Source: JAHBVY01 sp964415255 (GTDB taxonomy: Bacteria > Myxococcota_A > Polyangia > Polyangiales > Polyangiaceae). Taken from it: 52,498 nucleotides of DNA. Where the stretch lies: NCBI GenBank assembly GCA_964415255.1, contig CAYQAC010000016.1, forward strand, positions 1 through 52,498, in the 5' to 3' direction. Within the stretch, counting starts at the first letter, position 1. Each line of letters opens with the position of its first letter. Shown piece after piece: positions 25,573-34,208 of the stretch. Below the pieces are notes generated by a model. That model worked only from the letters and a program-made list of their open reading frames with translations. It searched no databases and was not told where the DNA came from. The translations under genes and the position numbers were made by a program.

Positions 25573-27092
25573 TCCGTCTCGCCCTGAATTGGCGGCGCGA
25601 ACCCCAAGGCGCTGGAGAGCGCGAAGGCGAAGGCGCCGGCGCTCGTGTCGAGCCGAAGGCCGAGGTTGCCCGTGAGGTCCACCGGGACTCGCGCGAGGCC
25701 CGAGTAGCCGCTTGCGGGGCGCGATAGGTCGACCGGATTCGCGACGACGTAGGCGCCAGCGCTGGCGAACAGGTCGATGCCGTAGACGGAGCGTGAGCCA
25801 CGATAAAGTGGGATACGGTACTCTGAGCTGACCTTCCCAGCGTAGCGCCCATAGCGGACCTCCTGGATCGCGGTGCCGAGCAGGTTGGGCGGCGGACGCC
25901 TGTCGAAGTTCAAGCCGAGCACGCGCCCAGGCAAGAAGTCGCTGAAATCACCGACGTAGTACTGCTCGAAGAACGGCGCGTCGCCGCTCAGCGCGCCGCC
26001 GAACAGCGAGATGGAGACGATGTGATCTTTCGGGAGCCGCCACCAGCGGTCGAGCCGGAGCTCCACCCGCTGGTAGGGGTAGTCGCTGCCCGCTGGGGTG
26101 AGGCTCACCTCGCTCACCGCGGAGAGGAACCAGCCGCGCGTCGGCAGCACGGGCTGATCGCGCGTGTCGTGCTCCAGCGTGGCGCGGAGCGTGGAGAGCA
26201 CGCTGCGCCCTGGGATCACGTCGAAGTCGATCGGCTCCCGGGCCTGGCCGCGCAGGTGCGAGGCGGCGTCTGGCGGGGAGGCGTCGATGGATTCCAGGCG
26301 GTAATGGAGCCACAGCTGGGTGGAGATGGAGAGGTCCCGTCCAACCCCCAACGAGCCCCCGAAACGCTTGTAGGGCAGGGTGGCGTGCTGAGTCACGCGC
26401 TCCGCTTGCTGGGCGGGCGCGACGTAGCGCACCTCGCGGTTGCCGAAGAAATCGCGAGCGTCGTTATAGAGCAGCTCACCGTTCGTCATCCAGCTGCCGC
26501 CGAGGAAGGCTGGGTCGAGGAACCTCAGGCGCAGCGCGAGCTGCCGACTCGCGAGGCCGAGGGCGCCGCCGAGTAGGATCCCAGTGCCGGCGAGGTTCGT
26601 CTCCGCGGCGTCGAGCCCAGCGTAGGGCGTGAGCGGCTTCGGGGTGCCCTCGTTGTCGGCGTCCTTCGAGAGCCCCATCCACAGGTCGCTGACGATGAAG
26701 GTGTTGCGCTCAGCCACCTCCACCACGAGCACCACTTTGCCGGGCGAGCTGCCCTTCTTGAGCGAGAACTGGACGTCACGGAAGAAGCCGGTGCCGAGCA
26801 GGCGGTAGCGCGTCAGCTCGATCGCTGGGTCCTCGACGTTCAGCTGATCGCCGATTTGAAACGGGATGTAGCGGAGCACCACGCGATCGCGCGTCCGCGT
26901 GTTGCCGCGCACCTCGATCGCCTCGAGCGTGTAGCGCAGCGACGGCTCCTCCTCCGCGTAGTCAGGCCGCAGCTCCTCCTCCGGGGGAGCGCTTGGCAGC
27001 ACTTCGTCGTCAGTGCCCTCTTCGGCGCGCGCGCCGGGCACCAGGCTCAGCGCGAACAGCGCGAACAGCGAGGCTGTCAGTCGCGCGGCCAT
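25569..27092 (-). CDS. Omp85/BamA-TamA family outer membrane protein
   Basis: A 507-residue protein with signal peptide LFALFALSLVPGARA. An acidic stretch (EEELRPDYAEEEP) is followed by a POTRA domain at about 52-130 (YTLEAIEVRGNTRTRDRVVL, GTGFFRDVQFSL, VLVVEVAER) and then a 16-strand type barrel region of the bacterial surface antigen family, with LPTRGWFLSAVSEVSL near the usual conserved site and a terminal beta strand. With a single POTRA it is shorter than BamA. The family inserts or translocates outer-membrane proteins. It starts nine bases after the VWA lipoprotein stop and overlaps the DUF4390-like gene, so it is the centre of an operon; the VWA lipoprotein may be its client or partner. 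Confidence 0.88.
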   Translation of the reverse strand: MAARLTASLFALFALSLVPGARAEEGTDDEVLPSAPPEEELRPDYAEEEPSLRYTLEAIEVRGNTRTRDRVVLRYIPFQIGDQLNVEDPAIELTRYRLLGTGFFRDVQFSLKKGSSPGKVVLVVEVAERNTFIVSDLWMGLSKDADNEGTPKPLTPYAGLDAAETNLAGTGILLGGALGLASRQLALRLRFLDPAFLGGSWMTNGELLYNDARDFFGNREVRYVAPAQQAERVTQHATLPYKRFGGSLGVGRDLSISTQLWLHYRLESIDASPPDAASHLRGQAREPIDFDVIPGRSVLSTLRATLEHDTRDQPVLPTRGWFLSAVSEVSLTPAGSDYPYQRVELRLDRWWRLPKDHIVSISLFGGALSGDAPFFEQYYVGDFSDFLPGRVLGLNFDRRPPPNLLGTAIQEVRYGRYAGKVSSEYRIPLYRGSRSVYGIDLFASAGAYVVANPVDLSRPASGYSGLARVPVDLTGNLGLRLDTSAGAFAFALSSALGFAPPIQGETE

Positions 27093-27101
27093 CTTGGCCG
27101 C

Positions 27102-29063
27102 TCAGCGCAGGACGTCCACGTAGCGCGGCACCACCAAGTAGATCACCTTGATGCCATCGCGGCCGCCGAGCTCCTTGCCGCCTGGTGTTTGCACCCGAAG
27201 CAGCGCGCGCAGCACCGTGAGCGCGCCAGGCTTGAGCGTGTCGTTCCTCGCGGTGACCTCAAACTCCACCGTCTGATCGCCGCGCACGCTGTAGAAGGTG
27301 GTGGCGTCTAGCGTCGCGTAGGGTAGGGGCGTCTGGCTGCTAGGCACCGGACTGACGCTCTGGATCAAGCGGGTGGCGTCGAAGGGGAGGCCTGTCTCGG
27401 TGTCGATGCGGTTGTGGTACACAGGGTCAGGGACGCCGTCTCCATCACAATCCGTGTTGCCTGGGCAGTCGTAGGACGTGGTGCGGGTGGTCACGTTGTT
27501 CAGGCCCTGCCCGGCGAGCAGGCCGATGAGGCGCACCACCTCCTCCGCCACCCGGCCGTTGGGGGTGGGGTCGTTGACCAGCGGCAGCTCGCGTCCACCG
27601 AAGGTGGGATCGAAGTAGAGGCTGCCTGTCTTTTCGGCGAGATCGACCAGCTCGACGCGCGCGGGCGCCGCGGAGCCACCCCCGCCGGTTTGGACAGGGA
27701 CACCGACTATCTTCCCGCCGACCGCGTTCATCGCCGCGACCACCTCCGCGTAGGACTTCGCGCCGCCCGCCTGGGTTGGGTTGTAGTCGTAGGTCGCGGT
27801 GGGGCCGTTGTGAGAGGGGGCGTCCGTGATGAGGACGAACACCGGCAGCTTACCGGGCCTGAGGCAGGCGCGCCCGAGCAGGCCAGGCTCACAGTTCGCC
27901 GCGTGCGGGCTCCAGACGCCGCCGCCTGTGAAGGCGAAGGGGGAGCTGTTCACCGCCATGTAGAGCGCCTGGGTCAGGGCCTCCGGGGCGTCTGCGCCGC
28001 CGCTCGCGCTGAGGTTGTCCAAGATGGTGCGGACGTTGGTGGGCGCCGTGAAGCCGCTGCCCGAGCTGATCGGCTCGGTCAGATTGCCATCTAGCCAGCT
28101 GCCGGTTGCGCAGCCGTCATCGACGGAGCCGCCGATGCAGAAGCGGTTCGCGTAGGGCTGGTCTCCGCTGTTACCATATGGAAGCCAGGGGACGTCCTTG
28201 AAGCTGCCGATCCCCAGGTAGGCGCCGGGGATGGCTGGGATGGGCGGGGTGGCGGTGGTGGAGCCGTTTAGGATGGTGGGGATGATGGTGGTGTCGAGCG
28301 ACGACTTCACGTTGTCGATCGCCGGCTGCATGCTGGCCGTGGTGTCGATCAGGAAGTAGATGTCGGCGTCTTTGATGCCGGTGGAGAAGGGGAAGCGCTG
28401 GGTCCTAGGGCCCTCGCCGTAAGGCACGATGAAGTAGAGTGAGGCGTTGGTCGGCTGGCTCGAGGCGTCGCAGGGGTCGCTCCCGGCGGCGAGCTCCACG
28501 ATGTCGACGATGGTGTCCGAGTCGCAGTCGGCGTTGACGCGGCAGTCCACCGCGCAGCCCTTGGGCTCGTCTTCGTCGGGGACGCCGTCGTTGTCGCTGT
28601 CGAGATCTTGGAAGTCTGGGCCGTCTAGATCATCGTCTGAGTTGGCGACCGGCGAGCAGGGGCCGGTGCGGATGCGGCCCTTAGCGCCAGGCCGGAGCGA
28701 GGCGTTCGCCGCCTCCTCGGCGTCTGGGATGCCGTCGTTGTCACTGTCGAGGTCGAGCTTGTCTGGGATGCCGTCGCCGTCGCTGTCGCCGTCGCCCTCG
28801 ATCATGTCCGCGATGCCGTCACCGTCGCTGTCGGTCTCGTCGGTGCACTTGGGATCGTTTGGCTCGATCACGTCGGGGAATGAAGCATCGAATAGGCCGC
28901 CTCCGCCGCCACCGGTGCCGGCCATGGAGCCCCCCGTGCCGCCCGTGGGGCCCACGTTGCTGGACGGCGTGCTGTCCGCGCCGCTGCAGGCGATAGCTAG
29001 CGCGCAGGCTAGTGTGAGCCCTCCCCCCAAGATCGAAGCCCGTCGCAGTCGCATGTTCATCAT
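27102..29063 (-). CDS. Lipoprotein with thrombospondin type-3 repeats and VWA domain
   Basis: A 653-residue product; GAGGG precedes ATGs at 29063 and 29060. Signal GGGLTLACALAIAC with lipobox AIAC, then a Gly/Thr linker (GGTGGSMAGTGGGGGG). Residues about 75-185 carry calcium-binding TSP3 repeats (DSDGDGIADMIEGDGDSDG, DSDNDGIPDAEE, DSDNDGVPDEDE). A von Willebrand A/integrin-like domain follows, with MIDAS DTTAS in ADIYFLIDTTASMQPA and later FVLITDAPSH. Near the C-terminus another CDGDGVPDP repeat precedes a beta domain. Probably a calcium-dependent outer-surface adhesin. It heads an operon with Omp85, DUF4390-like and precorrin-2 dehydrogenase genes. Confidence 0.92.
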   Translation of the reverse strand: MMNMRLRRASILGGGLTLACALAIACSGADSTPSSNVGPTGGTGGSMAGTGGGGGGLFDASFPDVIEPNDPKCTDETDSDGDGIADMIEGDGDSDGDGIPDKLDLDSDNDGIPDAEEAANASLRPGAKGRIRTGPCSPVANSDDDLDGPDFQDLDSDNDGVPDEDEPKGCAVDCRVNADCDSDTIVDIVELAAGSDPCDASSQPTNASLYFIVPYGEGPRTQRFPFSTGIKDADIYFLIDTTASMQPAIDNVKSSLDTTIIPTILNGSTTATPPIPAIPGAYLGIGSFKDVPWLPYGNSGDQPYANRFCIGGSVDDGCATGSWLDGNLTEPISSGSGFTAPTNVRTILDNLSASGGADAPEALTQALYMAVNSSPFAFTGGGVWSPHAANCEPGLLGRACLRPGKLPVFVLITDAPSHNGPTATYDYNPTQAGGAKSYAEVVAAMNAVGGKIVGVPVQTGGGGSAAPARVELVDLAEKTGSLYFDPTFGGRELPLVNDPTPNGRVAEEVVRLIGLLAGQGLNNVTTRTTSYDCPGNTDCDGDGVPDPVYHNRIDTETGLPFDATRLIQSVSPVPSSQTPLPYATLDATTFYSVRGDQTVEFEVTARNDTLKPGALTVLRALLRVQTPGGKELGGRDGIKVIYLVVPRYVDVLR

Positions 29064-29275
29064 CAAGCCCTCGGCAAGCTAATTGGCGATCGGGGGCTCC
29101 TGAGAGATGGTCAATCTACGCGCGGCCACGAGCCGGCGTGAGCCCTCCCGCGAGTCTAGCCCACCTTGGGCTGCGATCGTAGGGCGAGTGCGCTGAACGG
29201 GTTACCGTTGGTCTACACGGACAGGCGTGGTACTGGCGCGTGCAGCGCTTGGCGCGAGGGCAGGGCGCGTTCATG

Positions 29276-29300
29276 GCGGTGCCAAACCCCCTGCCCCCCC
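29276..29300 (+). repeat. Dispersed C-tract motif, copy C
   Basis: GCGGTGCCAAACCCCC followed by TGCCCCCCC, about 20 bases before the SDR start codon in a divergent intergenic region. Same core as the copies at 4679 and 19583 but without the A tract. Confidence 0.5.
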
Positions 29301-29316
29301 TGGTCACAGTGAGCTC

Positions 29317-30084
29317 ATGACGCAATCCCTGTCGAACAAGCTAGCGGTGGTCACCGGAGCTTCAGCCGGTATCGGGGCGGCGATCGCCCGGCGCCTGCTT
29401 GAGCAGGGCGCACGCGTGGTGCTGGCGGCGCGCCGGACGGACCGGCTGCGCGCCTTGGCGGAGCCGTTCGGGGAGCGCGCCAGCTGCCACGTGCTGGACG
29501 TCGCCGATGAGGGCAGCGCGGCGGCGTTCGTGAGCTGGGTGCTCGCGTCTCATGGGTCGCCGGACATCCTGGTGAACAACGCTGGGTTGGCGCGCGGCTT
29601 GGGCCCCGTGGTGTCGGCCAGCGAGGCAGACTGGCGCGAGATGATGGAGGCGAACGTGATGGGGCTGATGCGCCTGACGCGCGCGTTCTTGCCGGGGATG
29701 CTCGAGCGGGGCTCGGGGGACCTCGTGCAGATGAGCTCGATCGCGGGCGTTCAGCCTTACCCGAACGGCGCGGGTTACTGCGCCAGCAAGGCGGCGGTGG
29801 AGGCGTTCTCGCTCGCGCTGCGCCGCGAGCTGGTGGGGACGGGCGTCCGCCAACTGGTGATCCAGCCGGGGATGGCGGAGACGGAGTTCTCGGAGGTGCG
29901 GTTTCATGGCGACGCGAGTCGCGCCAAGGACGTCTACCAGGGCGTCACCCCGCTCAGCGCGGAGGACATCGCTGACTGCGTGTGCTTCGCGCTCACCCGC
30001 CCGCCGCACGTCAGCATTCAGACCTTGCTCGTCACCCCCACCGCCCAAGCGACCGCGACCGAGGTCGCGCGGGGCTTGAGCTGA
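29317..30084 (+). CDS. Short-chain dehydrogenase/reductase
   Basis: A 255-residue classical SDR. The ATG at 29317 (MTQSLSNKLAVVTGAS) gives the family N-terminus; an upstream in-frame start adds 30 unrelated residues. Cofactor motif TGASAGIG, structural VNNAG, catalytic Ser in MSSIAG and YCASK for the Tyr-Lys pair. AARR after the second beta strand suggests NADP preference. The pattern is closest to YdfG-like 3-hydroxy acid/serine dehydrogenases, including the later PGMAETEFSEVRF segment. The substrate is not determined. Six bases separate it from the downstream kinase, so the two form an operon. Confidence 0.93.
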   Translation: MTQSLSNKLAVVTGASAGIGAAIARRLLEQGARVVLAARRTDRLRALAEPFGERASCHVLDVADEGSAAAFVSWVLASHGSPDILVNNAGLARGLGPVVSASEADWREMMEANVMGLMRLTRAFLPGMLERGSGDLVQMSSIAGVQPYPNGAGYCASKAAVEAFSLALRRELVGTGVRQLVIQPGMAETEFSEVRFHGDASRAKDVYQGVTPLSAEDIADCVCFALTRPPHVSIQTLLVTPTAQATATEVARGLS

Positions 30085-30090
30085 CGACGC

Positions 30091-31158
30091 GTGGACTGGT
30101 CACCCGGAGACGCGCTGGGGCAGAAGTACCAGCTTATCCGCCTGCTCGGCGCGGGCAGCGCGGGCAGCGTGTGGGAGGGCGAGAACACCTGGGTGGGGCG
30201 CCGCGTGGCGCTGAAGGTGCTGCACTCCAGCCTCGCGCACCACGCGGAGATCCGTGCACGTTTCCTCGCGGAAGCGCGCGCCTCGGCGCGCATCGCCAAC
30301 CCCCACGTGGTGGATGTCTTCGACCTGGGCGAGACAGAGGACGGCACGCCCTTCATGGTGATGGAGCTGTGTGAGGGCGAGACGCTCGGGTCCATCCTGG
30401 AGGCGCGTGGCGCGGTGGGCGTCGGCTACGCCTGTGAGATATTGATGCAGGTGTGCAGCGCCTTGGAGGCGGCGCACGCGCTTGGGATCGTGCATCGTGA
30501 TCTCAAGCCGGCCAACGTGATGGTGATTCACCCCACGCCTGAGGCGCCGTTCGCCAAGGTGCTGGATTTTGGGATCGCCACCGGGGTGCACCAAGGGGGT
30601 GAAGATCCTGAAGAGCGCGACGTGTGGGGCACGGTGCACTACATCGCGCCGGAGCAGGCGGCGGGCGACGCGGTTGACCATCGCGCGGACATCTACGCGG
30701 CGGGGGCAATTTTGTATGAGTTGCTCGCTGGGAGGCCACCCTTTGAGGGCTCCATGAGCTCACTCGTCTTGGCGGATGTCCTCACCCGGTCACCGGAGCC
30801 GCTGTCGCGCTTTGCGCCTGGGCTGCCCGTTGGGGTTGAAGAGCTGGTTCATCGTGCGCTGGCCAAGGATCCTGAAGATAGGCCACACAGCGCTCGATCG
30901 CTGCGCGCGGCGCTATCCTCCTTCGTGGGTCAGCCCCCCGAGCGCGAGGCTCGGGCAGCGTCTCACCGTGCATCGCAGACCGAGCCGCCGCTCCCATTGG
31001 TCGCCAAGAGCAAGCGCCCCGCTCTCGAGCTAGTGAGCGACTCTACCGCGCCGCCTCCACCCACTAAAATGGCAGTTCCTCCGTCGGCGCCGGGGCGCCG
31101 AATCGATCCGGCGCCATCCTCCGAGCGCCGCCCGCCGCCCCTCCCACGCCGCCGCTGA
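30091..31158 (+). CDS. Soluble Ser/Thr protein kinase
   Basis: A 355-residue Hanks-type kinase starting at GTG six bases after the SDR stop. Visible are GAGSAGSVW (glycine loop), VALKVL (catalytic Lys), HRDLKPANVM (catalytic loop), LDFGIA and YIAPEQ. The kinase domain spans about residues 12-280. The C-terminal 75 residues are disordered, rich in Pro, Ser and Arg (PPPLPRRR), without a membrane segment, so the kinase is cytoplasmic. Pairing with an SDR suggests the enzyme or its pathway as substrate, which is inference only. Confidence 0.92.
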   Translation: MDWSPGDALGQKYQLIRLLGAGSAGSVWEGENTWVGRRVALKVLHSSLAHHAEIRARFLAEARASARIANPHVVDVFDLGETEDGTPFMVMELCEGETLGSILEARGAVGVGYACEILMQVCSALEAAHALGIVHRDLKPANVMVIHPTPEAPFAKVLDFGIATGVHQGGEDPEERDVWGTVHYIAPEQAAGDAVDHRADIYAAGAILYELLAGRPPFEGSMSSLVLADVLTRSPEPLSRFAPGLPVGVEELVHRALAKDPEDRPHSARSLRAALSSFVGQPPEREARAASHRASQTEPPLPLVAKSKRPALELVSDSTAPPPPTKMAVPPSAPGRRIDPAPSSERRPPPLPRRR

Positions 31159-31441
31159 TTGGAGATGGGCGATTCAGTCTGAGAGGCTCGTGCGTTTTGT
31201 GGGAGCCGCCTGTGGGTTCAGGCGCCTGATCTCAATCAACCGGCTTTCGGTCATCGATGCAGTCGTGGGCGCTGCGTTGCTCATCGTTCAGATAGCAGCA
31301 GTGTCGTCGCTTCTCGCTCCTCGCTCCTCGCGGTCGAGGCGCTTCGATGCCCTGGGGATCAGCTGATTTCGACCAGGTGCCTAGCATCAGAGCAGTACGA
31401 CTGACAGATAGGGTGTCACGCGCTGCCTTGCGGCGCGCTGT

Positions 31442-31597
31442 TTAGCTGCGCTTCATGTCAGCCTGGCTGAGCGTCGCGGTGAGAAGGCGCTGCTTAGCTG
31501 CGCTTCATGTCAGCCTGGCTGAGCGTCGCGGTGAGAAGGCGCTGCTTAGCTGCGCTTCATGTCAGCCTGGCTGAGCGTCGCGGTGAGAAGGCGCTGC
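31442..31597. repeat. Three perfect 52-bp tandem repeats
   Basis: Units begin at 31442, 31494 and 31546 with the same sequence start TTAGCTGCGCTTCATGTCAG and no differences noticed. Each contains the small palindrome CAGCCTGGCTG. The exactness suggests recent duplication or gene conversion. There are no spacers between units, so this is not a CRISPR array. Confidence 0.93.
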
Positions 31598-31649
31598 TTT
31601 GCGTGCTCTCGTGCCGCCTTGGCTCAGGCGTGGGCTCTGGATACACAAC

Positions 31650-31687
31650 GAGCCGCCAAGCACCCTCATAGTGGGTGCTGGACGGCT
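31650..31687. terminator. Long imperfect hairpin
   Basis: GAGCCGCCAAGCACCC and GGGTGCTGGACGGCTC can pair over 16 positions with a short internal mismatch and a small loop (TCATAGT or less). It lies about 140 bases after the stop of the minus-strand DNA-binding protein gene and may terminate it, or may belong to a small RNA; no clear T-run on either side. Confidence 0.4.
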
Positions 31688-31825
31688 CGGGGTTGGGTTT
31701 GGCTGAACAACACAGCGCGCTGCGCCGACGGGACCGCGTGTTGGGCACGGCCCCGCTGAGCAGCAAGGTGCGCTGATTATGACCGCCGGCTAAGGTGGCG
31801 CGCCAACTAGGGCGCACACACCTAC

Positions 31826-32251
31826 TCAGACGCGGCCGCGGCCAGCGTTGTAGCGCGTGGCGCGCTTCTCGCCGCGCTTCTTCAGGCGCCCCTCCTTGAG
31901 GAGCTTCCTGACGGGGAGCGAGAGATCCTTAGTGGGGAGGCCAACGCCACGCCCGATCTCCTCGATGTTGGCGTTCGGGTTGTTCTCCACGAACTGCAAC
32001 ACCGCAGCCGCCATTTGATTGAGCTCGGCGGGAGTGCGCTTACCACCACGCCGACCCTTGCGACGTGTGGGAGCTGGGGCCGCCTGGCCGCTCGCTGCCC
32101 GAGCAGGGCGCGCGGCGGCGCGCTTGGGGCGCTCGGTCAGCGTCTGCCCAATCGCGGCTTGAATCTTCTCGATCACTGCCTGTTGCACAAGCGCGGAGAG
32201 TTCCTCCACGAAAGCATCAACACGCGCCCGAATCTCGTTTGAGTCTGCCAT
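31826..32251 (-). CDS. Small basic winged-helix-like DNA-binding protein
   Basis: A 141-residue protein. Residues 1-40 are helical (IRARVDAFVEELSALVQQAV); 42-75 is a basic Ala/Pro/Arg linker with AT-hook-like RRKGRRGGKR; the last 65 residues form a probable winged helix (MAAAVLQFVENNPNANIEEI, GRGVGLPTKDLSLPVRKLL, then basic RLKKRGEKRATRY). Proteins of this layout recur in Myxococcota and are thought to be nucleoid-associated or regulatory; no specific target is known. A TTGACA on the minus strand at about 32283-32288 could be a -35 element. A 46-bp tandem array lies upstream. Confidence 0.82.
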   Translation of the reverse strand: MADSNEIRARVDAFVEELSALVQQAVIEKIQAAIGQTLTERPKRAAARPARAASGQAAPAPTRRKGRRGGKRTPAELNQMAAAVLQFVENNPNANIEEIGRGVGLPTKDLSLPVRKLLKEGRLKKRGEKRATRYNAGRGRV

Positions 32252-32893
32252 TGGCGGCTACTCTCGCGCCACGATAACCCCCTGTCAATGGGAATTGTCT
32301 TCTTTAGTGAGTGTGTGGTGAGCGATAGGGGGCACCGCTCAGGACGTCAAAGCGTCCTTTGGTTCATCAACCACTCAGCTAGCGTGGCTTTGCCTGGATG
32401 TTGCCAGTAGCTCAGCCTGAGCTTTGGGGAGTATGGATAGTCAGAGTAGGTGAGCGTGCCTTGGGTGGCGCGTGTCGCCGGTCTCTGTGCGCAGGTGCCT
32501 GGCGCGGCGTTGGAGTGCTGCGGTGGGCGGCGCCGCGTCTGGGTGGCGCGGCGTTGGAGTGCTGCTCGGTGCGCGTCGCCGCGTCTGGGCGGCGCGGCGC
32601 TTGGAGTGCTGCTTGGTGAGCCGCGCCGCGCTGGGTGGCGCGGCGCTTGGAGTGCTGCTCGATGCGCGTCGCCGCGTCTGGGCGGCGCGGCGCTTGGAGT
32701 GCTGCTTGGTGAGCCGCGCCGCGTTTAGGTGGCACGAGTCGCCGCGTTCGGGTCTCGTTCAGGTGACGCCCGCGCTGCGCTTGGGGTGCAGCGTGGTGGC
32801 GCTCTGACGGCGGCTAAGCCCAACGTGTTCGCCCGAGAGCGCCGAGCCGCCGCAGGTGCGCCGGCCGTCAACGTGCGAGCCGTTCGCGCCGCT
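32252..32893. other. 642-base non-coding region with GC-rich tandem array
   Basis: Upstream of the DNA-binding protein gene and downstream of the terC-type gene, both on the minus strand. The first 150 bases from 32252 are less GC-rich and probably hold the DNA-binding protein promoter. From about 32465 a tandem array fills the middle. No credible gene seen. Confidence 0.55.
32501..32754. repeat. GC-rich tandem repeat, about 46-bp units
   Basis: Five units begin at 32501, 32545, 32591, 32637 and 32684 with the head GGCGCGGCG(C)TTGGAGTGCTGC; a decayed half unit follows and a poorer one precedes (from about 32465). Units alternate between two variants (TCGGTGCGCGTCGCCGCG and TTGGTGAGCCGCGCCGCG), so duplication of a dimer is likely. 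Confidence 0.88.
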
Positions 32894-33862
32894 CTACTCC
32901 TCTGGCGTTGACTCTTCTGGCGTTGAATCCCCGGGGGCAGGCTCCTCAGGGGTCGGCTTTCGGAACAGTGAGGCGATGATGCTCACCGTCAAGACGCCCA
33001 GGATCACCCCCAGCGACACCCAGTTTGAGATCTTGAACCAGCTGTGGACCACCATCTTCACGCCGATGAAGGTGAGCACCACCGCGAGGCCGTAGTTCAG
33101 GTAGTGGAAGCGCCCCATCATGCCTGAGAGCAAGAAGTAGAGCGAACGGAGCCCCATGATCGCGAAGATGTTCGAGGCATAAACCACGAACAGATCGTCG
33201 GAGATGGCGAGCACCGCGGGCACCGAGTCGACGGCGAACAGCACGTCCGTGAACTCGATCACGAGCAGGACGAGGAACAGCGGCGTCGCGTGGCGCACGC
33301 CCTCTTTCACCGTGAAGAAGCGCTCGCCGTCGTACTCCGTCGTGGTGCGGAAGAAGCGGCGCGCCAAGCGCAGCACCGGGCTGTTCGCTGGGTCGACATT
33401 GTCCTCCCCACCCATCGTGAGCTTGACGCCCGTGTAGATGAGGAAGGCGCCGAAGATGTACATCGTCCAGCTGAACTTCGCGAGCAGCGCCGCGCCCAGC
33501 AGGATGAAGATGGCGCGCATGATGACGGCGCCGAACACGCCCCAAAAGAGCACGCGCTGTTGGTGCTCGTCCGGCACCTTGAAGTAGCTGAAGACAGCGA
33601 GGAAGACGAACAGGTTGTCGACCGAGAGCGACTTCTCCACCACGTAAGCGAGCAGGAAGGGGACGGCGATATCGCTGCCGTGCTCGAAGTAGAGGAACAC
33701 GTTGAAGCCGAGCGCTACGGCGATCCACACGATGCTGCGCACCGCCGCTTCCCGAAAAGAGACGTGGTGGGAGTGGCGGCCGAAGATCAGGAGGTCGAGC
33801 CCCATCGTGACGACGAGGGCGACGACGAAAATGATCCAGTCTGTTGTATGGACGACGGTCAC
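32894..33862 (-). CDS. TerC/Alx family membrane protein
   Basis: A 322-residue integral membrane protein with about eight to nine helices. Signatures of the TerC/Alx family are visible: EKSLSVDNLFVFLAVFSYF in the early region and VIEFTDVLFAVDSVPAVLAI later, each carrying conserved acidic residues in the membrane. In this family members are linked to tellurite resistance, Mn2+ export and metalation of secreted proteins. The start is a GTG at 33862. The C-terminus has a short Pro/Glu repeat (PEEPAPGDSTPEESTPEE). No yybP-ykoY manganese riboswitch could be recognised upstream. Confidence 0.93.
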   Translation of the reverse strand: MTVVHTTDWIIFVVALVVTMGLDLLIFGRHSHHVSFREAAVRSIVWIAVALGFNVFLYFEHGSDIAVPFLLAYVVEKSLSVDNLFVFLAVFSYFKVPDEHQQRVLFWGVFGAVIMRAIFILLGAALLAKFSWTMYIFGAFLIYTGVKLTMGGEDNVDPANSPVLRLARRFFRTTTEYDGERFFTVKEGVRHATPLFLVLLVIEFTDVLFAVDSVPAVLAISDDLFVVYASNIFAIMGLRSLYFLLSGMMGRFHYLNYGLAVVLTFIGVKMVVHSWFKISNWVSLGVILGVLTVSIIASLFRKPTPEEPAPGDSTPEESTPEE

Positions 33863-34208
33863 GAGTCGGCGGCTGTAACACGTGGTGCGGGGGACTGCAC
33901 GGAGCGCCGAGCGGTGGTCGGCGTGAAGGTGCAGAGCGCGCGATGGAGGGAAAAATTCGATGTTTCGTGCCCCTCAGCGTGAGCGTTAGGGGCTTGACTT
34001 CGGGGTTACGCACACGCCTTCGGACGATGTGCTGGAGCGCCGCTCAAGGTCTGCGCGCGCTCCAAGAGGCGGCCCACGAGTGGCCTCGCGGCGCCGCGTG
34101 AGTCGTTCATGGGTGAGGCTGCGCGCCTTGGAGCGCCGTTTTAGACGGAGGAACCTCAGGTCAGCGGCTGGCGTTCAGTGAGCTCGCGTGCTCACGCCGG
34201 CGTGATGG
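33863..34208. other. Intergenic region upstream of terC-type gene
   Basis: 346 bases between pgsW and the terC-type gene. It contains a GTGAGC-TCGCGT-GCTCAC type hairpin at about 34178-34195, 14 bases past the pgsW stop, a possible weak terminator, and a short A/T-rich patch (GGAAAAATTCGATG at about 33950-33963) that may be promoter. No gene or known riboswitch seen. Confidence 0.4.

Larger units (their letters stand above)
31159..31825. other. 667-base non-coding region with tandem repeat and hairpin
   Basis: Lies between the kinase and the small DNA-binding protein gene, whose 3' ends face each other. It holds three 52-bp tandem repeats (31442-31597) and a long imperfect hairpin (31650-31687). 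The repeat period is not a multiple of three, and possible short reading frames here have no family resemblance, so no gene is called. Confidence 0.6.

Noticed and set aside
32412..32735. Repeat-encoded peptide on the minus strand of the 46-bp array
   Set aside because: The frame is open only because of the repeat; unit lengths 44-47 do not preserve a frame, and no ribosome site or homology is seen.
31442..32754. CRISPR array
   Set aside because: Repeats are directly adjacent without unique spacers, and no cas genes are near.
33863..34013. yybP-ykoY manganese riboswitch upstream of the TerC-type gene
   Set aside because: The conserved aptamer segments could not be read on the minus strand; only generic GC-rich sequence was found.
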